NCBI GenBank assembly: GCA_018825965.1
Contig: JAHKAA010000032.1
Location: 1 to 40,161 of the forward strand
Length of the DNA: 40,161 nt
Reading direction: 5' to 3'
Source of the DNA: Gammaproteobacteria bacterium
Lineage (GTDB): Bacteria; Pseudomonadota; Gammaproteobacteria; Enterobacterales; Alteromonadaceae
The notes beneath the pieces are model-generated. The model did no database searches. It had not been told where the DNA came from and saw only the letters and a program-made list of their open reading frames with translations. Within the stretch, counting starts at the first letter, position 1. Every line of letters begins with the position of its first letter. A program made the translations under genes and the position numbers. This document shows, piece after piece, positions 1 through 6,958 of the stretch.

Positions 1-1221
1 CATCAGGTGCTGGTGGGGTATTACCAGGGCGAGGGTCTGGATGTAACCGGATTACGGCAGCGGTTAATTGAGCGCTTACCGGCCCATCTGGTACCGACCT
101 TACTGATATGGGTAGATAAGTTTGTATTAAGTGCCAACGGCAAGATAGACCGCAAGGCGTTACCTGCAGCGGATGCGAGTCAGATGCAGGCAGAGTATGT
201 GGCCCCGCGGACGGAGACGGAGCAGAAGCTGGCAGAGATTTGGCAGCAGTTGCTGCAGGTTGAGCGTGTGGGGAGGCATGATAATTTCTTTGCACTGGGC
301 GGTCACTCGTTGCTGGTGTTAAAAATGCTCAGTCGCAGCCAGCCTTGGTCAAAACGACGCCTGGTGGTGCAGGATCTTTTTGCGAATCAGACGCTCGCTG
401 AGTTGGCGCTGTTGTGTGATTCAGTTGCAGTGGAGACCGGAACCAGGACGTATCGTCATGTAGTACCTCTGCGTATCGTGCCAGGATCAACCAGAACCTT
501 AGTTTGTATCCACCCTGTAGGTGGAGGTTACTGGGGTTATCGCACCTTGCTGCAATGCCTGAATTTTCCGGGGGATGTCTATGGTATTCAGTCCAGCGGA
601 CATGCCTCAATTGAGGAGATGGCTGCCTGTTATGTTGCCGAATTAAAACAACAAAATTTAACAACCACCATCTCGTTATTAGGTTGGTCAATGGGCGGGC
701 TTGTCGCATATGACATGGCTCAACGATTAGAAAACACCGGCCACGTAATCATGGTTGATTCACATTCATCCCGTTTAACTAAGTCAGTTACTTTGCATGA
801 ACGAAATCTTTTGTTGTTGCAGACAATAGCGTCAGAGTTATTCATAGACTACAGCCAGGTCCTGACCAGTACAGCGCGACTACAGGAGATGCCTGTGGCT
901 ACATTGCTAGAAATGTTGTTGTCATTAGCAAAACAGCAGCAACGTTTGCCGCAAGAATATTCATTGGAAGAGTTTCAAAATCAATTCAATATTTTGGATT
1001 CAAACTATAGTGCGCTTGATAAATATCAGCCAACACCTGGTGAAATCAAACTTGACCTAATAAAAGTTAGTCAGAATCAATCGGGGAGCGACGATCTGGG
1101 ATGGTCAAATTATTCTATAAATACGGTAGCTCATGAAGTTCAGGGGGGGCATTTTAGCGTGATGGAACAACCTTATGTTCAAGGTCTGGCAGCTTTGATT
1201 GATGATATTTTAAATGGGTAG
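1..1221 (+). CDS. Nonribosomal peptide synthetase, C-terminal end (A-domain tail, PCP, thioesterase); 5' truncated by the window
   Basis: The reading frame is open from base 1, so only the last module's end is present. In order: the end of an adenylation domain with the A10 motif NGKIDRKALP (bases 136-165); a peptidyl-carrier domain with DNFFALGGHSL, whose serine (307-309) should carry the phosphopantetheine arm; and a type I thioesterase with GWSMGG (nucleophile serine at 688-690), an aspartate in MVDSHSS and a late histidine in GGHFSVMEQP. The thioesterase marks this as the terminal module that releases the peptide by hydrolysis or cyclisation. The A-domain specificity residues lie upstream, so the incorporated amino acid cannot be read. 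Tailoring genes follow on the same strand after about 60 bases. The product is unknown. Confidence 0.95.
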   Translation, partial: HQVLVGYYQGEGLDVTGLRQRLIERLPAHLVPTLLIWVDKFVLSANGKIDRKALPAADASQMQAEYVAPRTETEQKLAEIWQQLLQVERVGRHDNFFALGGHSLLVLKMLSRSQPWSKRRLVVQDLFANQTLAELALLCDSVAVETGTRTYRHVVPLRIVPGSTRTLVCIHPVGGGYWGYRTLLQCLNFPGDVYGIQSSGHASIEEMAACYVAELKQQNLTTTISLLGWSMGGLVAYDMAQRLENTGHVIMVDSHSSRLTKSVTLHERNLLLLQTIASELFIDYSQVLTSTARLQEMPVATLLEMLLSLAKQQQRLPQEYSLEEFQNQFNILDSNYSALDKYQPTPGEIKLDLIKVSQNQSGSDDLGWSNYSINTVAHEVQGGHFSVMEQPYVQGLAALIDDILNG

Positions 1222-1281
1222 TAATAATTTTATTTCTATATTCAATGAATTTAACAATTTTAATTTGTGAGGGTGGATAAA

Positions 1282-2139
1282 GTGAATATAAAAGATAACC
1301 TTCAAGGTTTTGACTTAGAAAAAATAACATCTGAAGGTAAACGTTGCCCGCATTTAGCGGCGGAAAAAACAGGTTCTGGTGTGGATTTAATTTCGGGAAA
1401 TGGCTATCCAAGATTATTACAATTATCAGCAATCAATGATTATTGTGATGATTCAAAGCCTATGTCTGACATTCGTAACTGGGTTCATCAGTATCTGGCG
1501 CGCCCGCACCCTGAATTAGGACGGAAAGGTCCGGTGTGCCCTTTTGTTTCCTTGTCAATTAAATTGGATAGCATATGGATCACACAGGTAGCTGAGAGTG
1601 ATCTGACAGAAGATAGAATACAAGAAATTATTAACTATTACAGGGATGCTTTTTTTTCAACAGAACCAACAAGTGATCAACATAAAATGAATAAGGCGTT
1701 TATTGTATTGTTTCCAACATTGGAGAAATGCGGCGCTGCAGTCATTGACCGTATTCAAAGTAAATTAAAAAAACATTTTGTTGAATCAGGATTAATGCTT
1801 GGTGAGTTTCACGAAGAAAATCAAAGCCCAGGACTACGGAATCCTGAATTTAGACCCTTGAGAAGTCCGATCCCAATGCTGGCAATCCGACATATGGTTG
1901 ATACCGATTTACCATTTTTACTTCCAGATAATTATCCTGCGGAAGAAAGATCATTATATTTGCGTTCATATTTAACCTATCTGAGTCGAACGCTGAGTTC
2001 GGCCAACTTAAATTTGGCGATTCAGGCTTTAGTTAATGCAGAGGTAGAGACTGCAATAAATAAGATGAAAGTTGATATAGGTTCTGAACCCATTAGATTG
2101 AAATCTCAAAATACCAATTATGATATGGCTAAATTATGA
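1282..2139 (+). CDS. DUF6875-family protein in the NRPS locus
   Basis: About 285 residues, no signal peptide or membrane segment. Features include an early CPHLAAEK, a central GRKGPVCPFVSLSI segment, and a late LMLGEFHEENQSPGLRNPEF followed by MLAIRHMVDTDLPFL. This pattern fits the uncharacterised DUF6875 family as I remember it, often met beside biosynthetic enzymes; no reaction is established. An upstream in-frame GTG at 1267 is possible, but GAGG at 1269-1272 is well placed for the GTG at 1282, which I chose. Its stop overlaps the next start by four bases (ATGA), so it is translationally coupled to the flavoprotein. It is probably a tailoring or helper protein of the peptide pathway. The family name is less certain than the gene itself. 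Confidence 0.8.
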   Translation: MNIKDNLQGFDLEKITSEGKRCPHLAAEKTGSGVDLISGNGYPRLLQLSAINDYCDDSKPMSDIRNWVHQYLARPHPELGRKGPVCPFVSLSIKLDSIWITQVAESDLTEDRIQEIINYYRDAFFSTEPTSDQHKMNKAFIVLFPTLEKCGAAVIDRIQSKLKKHFVESGLMLGEFHEENQSPGLRNPEFRPLRSPIPMLAIRHMVDTDLPFLLPDNYPAEERSLYLRSYLTYLSRTLSSANLNLAIQALVNAEVETAINKMKVDIGSEPIRLKSQNTNYDMAKL

Positions 2140-3491
2140 CATACAGTACGAATAACATATCCACAGAACACATTGAAAAAAAACGTATTGCCATTATTGG
2201 TGCAGGTTTAGCCGGATCATTGCTGGCTCTTAAGTTATCGCAGCAAGGTTATGCTGTCGATGTCTATGAAAGACGATCAGATCCCAGGGCATTGTCTGCA
2301 CATGCAGGGCGTTCAATTAATTTAGGTTTGTCAAAGAGAGGCATGCAAGCTTTAGCGTCCGTTGGTTTATTAGAGGAGGTATTAAAAACAGCCGTTGTCA
2401 TGCGTGGCCGAGTGATTCATTTCCCTGATGGTTCTACCAAATACCAGGCATATGGAAAAAATGACAACGAAGTTCTGCATTCAATCGACAGGAATGAGTT
2501 AAACAACTTGCTATTGGATCATTCAGAACAATATAAAGATCTGAAGCTACACTTTAATCACAAGCTTGTCAGCGCAGAGAAGACAAAGCGATTGCTGGAA
2601 TTCAGCAATGAAGGACGAGTTGTCACTGTGACGCCTGCGTGGGTTATTGGGGCTGATGGTGCTTTCTCCACTATGCGTAAAGAAATGCAATATGGTGAGC
2701 GGGCAGATTACCAGCAGGAATACCTGGAGTGGGGTTACAAAGAACTGACCCTGGAAGCCGGGAGCGATGGACAATCCGTGATTGAGTTGTCTGCTTTACA
2801 TGTCTGGCCACGCAATCATTGCTTGTTTGTTTCCCATCCCAACCTGGATGGCTCTCATACATTAACCTTGTTTCTGCCATTTAAAGGAGCAGACAGCTTT
2901 CAATGTCTGCATACGCCAGCAGATGTTCGTGTATTGATAGATAAATATTTTCCTGATTTGACTCCGTTATTGCCATCTTTACTTGAACAATGGGACCGGC
3001 ATCCAGTCGGTGCACTAATCACTACCCGTACCAACCAGTGGAGTTTTGAAGACTGGGCTGTTTTGGTGGGCGATGCTTGCCATGCTGTATACCCCTTCTT
3101 TGGGCAGGGCATGAATTCTGCGTTTGAAGATTGTTATATGTTAATTGCTTTGTTGGCCGAACGCCCGACGGACTTGGCTACAGTATTTAAAACATATGAA
3201 GAAAAACGGCGACTTCATACTGATGCATTAGCGGAGTTATCAAAACAAAACTTTACTGAGCTCAGACAAAAGGTGCAATCACCATGGTTTCATGCCCGTA
3301 AAAAACTGGATGTCCTGCTTAATAAACTATTCCCTTCGGCTTGGTTACCTCTTTATACCATGATTGCACATACAACGATCCCATATGCCGAAGCCCGCGA
3401 ACGGGCTCGCAGGCAAGATAATGTTATCAATTTTGGCAGCGCTGCTATTTTCTGTCTAATTGGTATTAGTGTGGTTATGTTGCTGTCTTGA
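2136..3491 (+). CDS. Kynurenine 3-monooxygenase-like FAD-dependent monooxygenase
   Basis: 451 residues. The N-terminus has the FAD-binding GAGLAG (residues 22-27) followed by VDVYERRSDPR, then AGRSINLGLSKRG, typical of kynurenine 3-monooxygenases. The second FAD motif VGDACHAVYPFFGQGMNSAFEDC starts near residue 311. The C-terminus ends in one hydrophobic helix (AIFCLIGISVVMLLS), recalling the membrane-anchoring tail of that family. Known family members hydroxylate kynurenine with NADPH and O2. Within an NRPS operon the substrate could be kynurenine, another aromatic amino acid, or a carrier-bound residue; this is inference. It overlaps the DUF6875 gene by four bases. No other kynurenine-pathway gene is in the window, which argues against a purely catabolic role. 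Confidence 0.88.
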   Translation: MTYSTNNISTEHIEKKRIAIIGAGLAGSLLALKLSQQGYAVDVYERRSDPRALSAHAGRSINLGLSKRGMQALASVGLLEEVLKTAVVMRGRVIHFPDGSTKYQAYGKNDNEVLHSIDRNELNNLLLDHSEQYKDLKLHFNHKLVSAEKTKRLLEFSNEGRVVTVTPAWVIGADGAFSTMRKEMQYGERADYQQEYLEWGYKELTLEAGSDGQSVIELSALHVWPRNHCLFVSHPNLDGSHTLTLFLPFKGADSFQCLHTPADVRVLIDKYFPDLTPLLPSLLEQWDRHPVGALITTRTNQWSFEDWAVLVGDACHAVYPFFGQGMNSAFEDCYMLIALLAERPTDLATVFKTYEEKRRLHTDALAELSKQNFTELRQKVQSPWFHARKKLDVLLNKLFPSAWLPLYTMIAHTTIPYAEARERARRQDNVINFGSAAIFCLIGISVVMLLS

Positions 3492-3560
3492 TCAGTACCT
3501 GCAAAGTGAAATGAAATTTTTTTATTAAAATAATAACTAGTCGTAGATGAGGTGATTATG

Positions 3561-4691
3561 ATGGATGTAAGAGTAATCGAGAATTCAGAACTGTTAAGTG
3601 TAAGTGATTTTAACTCCGAGTTGTATCAAAATAGTATGCCCGCCATATTCAGAGGCGCAGCAAACAGTCTGGGTTGCTATAATGAATGGACTCTTGATTA
3701 TTTGGAAGGGAAATTATTTTCCAAAGAGGTAGAAGTTAATTACTGCGAGGTCGGAAACTATGATTTTACTATTGAAGGTCGTTTCCAGGAAAAGATAATG
3801 CCATTTAGTCAATTGGCTAACTTGATACGTTTTCCACATGCTGAACCTGGTACTTATTATCTGCAAGCTGGTAATATTAACAAAAATTTTCCAGAGCTTT
3901 TTGATGGTCTATGTAATCCACGCTGGTTGTTATCATCAGATTGTGTACATGATCGAAAATTATGGGTGGGTGAAGCAGGTTGTACCACACAATTACACTA
4001 CGACACATCCCCAAACTTTCTACTACAACTTGCAGGTCGTAAGGAAGGAATTATTTACTCGCCTTTAGATAGTCCTTACTTGTATGCAAAAACGGAAGTC
4101 AAAAAGAACCATGTCAGTCAAGTCGATATAAATAATGTCGATGCTGAAAAATTTCCGCTATTCCCCAGAGCTACACCAATCAAATTTGTTCTTGAGCAAG
4201 GCGACATATTGTTTCTTCCGCCAGGATGGTGGCACCAGTTTACGTCAATCACACCTTGTATCAATGTTAATTTCTGGTGGCTACGGTTTGATGTGGTTGA
4301 AAATGTGGGTATTGAATATATGGATGTTGAGGCTTTGGTCGTTCAGGTAAAAAAACATCTTGATCGTGGCTTTGATATTAATCACCAAGTGTATGAAGGT
4401 GATATTATTTTGCTTAAAGCGATAATAAAAGGTTTCGATAACTTGACAGAAGCATTGTTGAAGTCCGGCGCAAATGCAAATGTAGAAAGTGTACACTACC
4501 GTAAAGGTGCGAGTGCATTAAGTCTTGCAACGGAAAGGCAGAGCAATAATATCGTCAGGTTGTTATTAAAATATGGCGCCACAGATAAAAATGGCGAAGC
4601 TTTCGCACTTGCCGAACAGTCGGGCTATACAGATATTGCTGAATTATTGCAACAGCATCAAAAATGCCCGATGGCTGCTGAAATCAGTTGA
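3561..4691 (+). CDS. JmjC/cupin-8 Fe(II)/2-oxoglutarate oxygenase with C-terminal ankyrin repeats
   Basis: About 376 residues. The catalytic half shows the HxD iron motif in QLHYDTSPNFLLQL (H146, D148) and the distal histidine in LPPGWWHQF (H225), the facial triad of JmjC-type oxygenases. From about residue 270 to the end it has ankyrin-like repeats, for example ALLKSGANANVES and RLLLKYGATDKNGEAFALAEQSGYTDIAELL. Family members hydroxylate protein or peptide side chains using 2-oxoglutarate and O2. Its place after the flavoprotein suggests it hydroxylates a residue of the peptide or of a protein partner held by the ankyrin part; the substrate is not visible. SD-like GAGG at 3549-3552 supports ATG 3561 or 3558. 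The oxygenase-ankyrin fusion is uncommon in bacteria. Confidence 0.85.
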   Translation: MDVRVIENSELLSVSDFNSELYQNSMPAIFRGAANSLGCYNEWTLDYLEGKLFSKEVEVNYCEVGNYDFTIEGRFQEKIMPFSQLANLIRFPHAEPGTYYLQAGNINKNFPELFDGLCNPRWLLSSDCVHDRKLWVGEAGCTTQLHYDTSPNFLLQLAGRKEGIIYSPLDSPYLYAKTEVKKNHVSQVDINNVDAEKFPLFPRATPIKFVLEQGDILFLPPGWWHQFTSITPCINVNFWWLRFDVVENVGIEYMDVEALVVQVKKHLDRGFDINHQVYEGDIILLKAIIKGFDNLTEALLKSGANANVESVHYRKGASALSLATERQSNNIVRLLLKYGATDKNGEAFALAEQSGYTDIAELLQQHQKCPMAAEIS

Positions 4692-4714
4692 TGTACCTCA
4701 ATTACCCTTCTGAT

Positions 4715-4740
4715 AAAGATGTGCATTAAAACACATCTTT
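4715..4740 (+). terminator. Possible terminator after the tailoring genes
   Basis: A perfect 9-base stem (AAAGATGTG / CACATCTTT) with an 8-base loop begins 24 bases after the oxygenase stop. The T stretch is only three bases long, so termination may be weak. It would separate the biosynthetic genes from the exporter operon. Confidence 0.45.
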
Positions 4741-4820
4741 CATCTGATAACACGGCGGATATCTCTTTTTGGTAAGGCCGCAGTCCCGATGTTGAGAGGT
4801 TTCATTCGCTAAACCCAGAC

Positions 4821-4865
4821 CTGAATTCCCATTTTCATAAATTCAGTCAGTTCGATTCCGGGAAT
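4821..4865. promoter_or_regulatory. Candidate enhancer sites for the sigma-54 activator
   Basis: Two dyads lie about 60-105 bases upstream of the -24/-12 promoter: CTGAATT (4821-4827) with AATTCAG (4840-4846), and ATTCCGGGAAT (4855-4865). Enhancer sites of NtrC-like activators usually lie in this range. Binding is inferred only from position and symmetry. Confidence 0.35.
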
Positions 4866-4921
4866 TTTGACAAAACTTACCATGTTTAATTTTATTATTT
4901 ATATAAATCATGCGTTTAAGT

Positions 4922-4938
4922 TTGGAACGGTTTTTGCT
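4922..4938 (+). promoter_or_regulatory. Sigma-54 (-24/-12) promoter of the exporter operon
   Basis: The sequence TTGGAACGGTTTTTGCT matches the RpoN consensus TGGCACG-N4-TTGCW closely, with the invariant GG (4924-4925) and GC (4936-4937) separated by exactly 10 bases. It lies about 35 bases upstream of the adaptor start codon. A sigma-54-dependent regulator is encoded downstream in the same locus, giving an obvious activator. Confidence 0.75.
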
Positions 4939-4972
4939 AAGTATTATAAAAATGTATCAAAGGTAAATAAAC

Positions 4973-6220
4973 ATGGATATCAAAGTCAGTGCAAGTCGGA
5001 GAAATTTAAAAAAATGGCATGTGGCGATAGCTGCAGTCGTCTTAACCATTGGTTTTACAGTGTATTTTTATCTGCAGCCTGCTGCCAACAGTAAAATAAA
5101 CGCAACGCAACTATGGCTCGGTCAAGTGAGACAGGGAGATCTGACTCTTGAAGTTGCCGGCTTTGGTGTCCTTGAGTCCAAAGTGCAGCGCTTTCTGACC
5201 GCTCCCTATGCTGCAGTGATCGAAGAAATAGTACTGAGACCTGGCGCTATAGTAACCCCAGACAGTGTCATCCTGAAAATGTCGAATCCTGAAATTAGTC
5301 AGGGCGGTATTCATGCTGAGCTGGCGTTGAACACACAGAAAGGAGTGTTAAAGCATCTGATACTGGCACAAGAAAAAGAAAGAATGGAAGCAAATAATGC
5401 TCAGTCAGAATTAATGTCAGATCTCGAAGTGGTTAAAGCAAAATTAAAATCGCTGACGGCTGTAGCAAAGCTGGGGGCCGTCTCTCAGCTCACTCTGTTA
5501 GAAACTCAGGCTGAGTTTGATAAATTAACAGTACGCTTGGCTAACAGTAAAAAAATGTTGGCGCAACTAGAGGGGCTGCATCAGCAAAGCCGTCAGATCC
5601 AACAAGAACAAATTGATGAAAAAATCAGTTTACTTGAATTAGCAAAAGAGCAGCAGAGCCGTTTAGCGGTCAGGGCAGGCATCCATGGAGTATTACAGGG
5701 ACTGCCGGTTGAACTGGGGCAAAGTGTGACAGCTGGCGATCAACTGGCACTGGTGGGCGGTACTGATGAGCTGATTGCTGTGGTACAGGTCCCTCAGCGG
5801 GATGTGCATGGGATGGAAGCGGGGATGGCAGCGACCATAGATACGCGTGGGGGAGGGGCTGAAGGTTTGGTGCGTCGGATTGATCCTGTGGTAAAAGAAG
5901 GAAATGTTGAAGTTGAAATCAATCTTATCGGAAAATTGCCACTTAATGCCCGTCCTTCTATGAACGTGGAAGCCAAAATCAAATTAGGTGAGCTAAAAAA
6001 TGCTCTTTACATTAAATCACCAGTGAACAGTGCTCAAAATTCAAAGCAGCAAATTTTTAAAGTGAATACCAAAGATCAAACAGCACAATTAGCCTGGCTA
6101 GAGTTCGGTGCCAAAAGTGGCGAGTTTATTCAGATAAAATCTGGTGCTGAAATCAACGACAGTTTTATTCTGAGTGACATGCGTAACTTTGCTGAACAAC
6201 CGTTGATTAAAATTAATTGA
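4973..6220 (+). CDS. HlyD/MacA-type periplasmic adaptor (membrane fusion protein) of an ABC exporter
   Basis: 415 residues. One N-terminal membrane anchor (VAIAAVVLTIGFTVYFYLQPA, about residues 17-37) is followed by a first lipoyl/barrel half (LEVAGFGVLESKVQR, IEEIVLRPGAIVTPDSVILKMSNPE), a long alpha-helical hairpin (about residues 120-225) and a second half (VRAGIHGVLQGLPVELGQSVTAGDQLALVGG). The domain order is that of adaptors joining an inner-membrane ABC pump to an outer-membrane channel. It is the first gene behind the sigma-54 promoter and the ATPase follows after 15 bases. No outer-membrane TolC gene is present in the window, so a TolC encoded elsewhere is likely used. Cargo is inferred to be the NRPS product. 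Confidence 0.92.
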   Translation: MDIKVSASRRNLKKWHVAIAAVVLTIGFTVYFYLQPAANSKINATQLWLGQVRQGDLTLEVAGFGVLESKVQRFLTAPYAAVIEEIVLRPGAIVTPDSVILKMSNPEISQGGIHAELALNTQKGVLKHLILAQEKERMEANNAQSELMSDLEVVKAKLKSLTAVAKLGAVSQLTLLETQAEFDKLTVRLANSKKMLAQLEGLHQQSRQIQQEQIDEKISLLELAKEQQSRLAVRAGIHGVLQGLPVELGQSVTAGDQLALVGGTDELIAVVQVPQRDVHGMEAGMAATIDTRGGGAEGLVRRIDPVVKEGNVEVEINLIGKLPLNARPSMNVEAKIKLGELKNALYIKSPVNSAQNSKQQIFKVNTKDQTAQLAWLEFGAKSGEFIQIKSGAEINDSFILSDMRNFAEQPLIKIN

Positions 6221-6235
6221 AATAAGGAAATTATT

Positions 6236-6958
6236 ATGACGAAATCAATATGCTTACAATTAACGAAAATAACTAAAGTATTTCGTACCGATGAACTGGA
6301 GACACATGCATTGCGTGGGGTCAATCTGACCATTTATCAGGGAGATTTTGTCTCTATCTCTGGCCCTTCTGGCTGTGGCAAATCATCGCTGTTAGCCATT
6401 ATGGGGTTATTAGATACTGCCTCAGGTGGTAAATATATTATTGGCAATAATGATGTCAGCCGACTTGATGTTGATCAGCGTGCTGAAATCCGCAATAAAA
6501 GTATTGGTTTTATCTTCCAGTCATTTAACTTAATCGATGAGTTGAGTGTGTTTGAAAATGTGGCGCTTCCTTTGCGCTATCGTGAGCCGGATGAACATGG
6601 AAAGTTAATAACCGAAGCTGAAATAACTCAGGCGGTACAAAACGCCTTGCAGCAGGTGGATATGGCACACCGCACAGGTCACAAACCGAATCAGTTGTCA
6701 GGTGGTCAGCAGCAAAGGGTTGCAATTGCCAGAGCTCTGGTCGGTTCGCCGGCAATATTGCTGGTGGATGAACCCACAGGTAACCTCGATTCAAAAAATG
6801 GCGATGCAGTGATGGCATTACTTAAACAGCTTAATCGGGCAGGAACGACCATTTGTATGGTTACCCATGATTCCCGATATGCCGAGTTTGCCAACACCCG
6901 ACTGCACTTACTGGATGGAGAGATGGTTTCTGAGCATGGATTAGAGGAGGCGTGCTGA
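6236..6958 (+). CDS. MacB/LolD-type ABC transporter ATP-binding protein
   Basis: 240 residues, the usual length. Walker A GPSGCGKS (residues 43-50), Q-loop glutamine in FIFQSFNL (about 95), signature LSGGQQQRVAIARAL (from 154), Walker B ILLVDEP (from 174) and switch histidine in MVTHDSRYAEFA are all present, so it should be active. AAGGAA gives a ribosome site before ATG 6236. Its stop codon overlaps the permease start (TGATG), indicating coupled translation. It energises the FtsX-type permease from the cytoplasm in a mechanotransmission-type exporter. Confidence 0.95.
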   Translation: MTKSICLQLTKITKVFRTDELETHALRGVNLTIYQGDFVSISGPSGCGKSSLLAIMGLLDTASGGKYIIGNNDVSRLDVDQRAEIRNKSIGFIFQSFNLIDELSVFENVALPLRYREPDEHGKLITEAEITQAVQNALQQVDMAHRTGHKPNQLSGGQQQRVAIARALVGSPAILLVDEPTGNLDSKNGDAVMALLKQLNRAGTTICMVTHDSRYAEFANTRLHLLDGEMVSEHGLEEAC

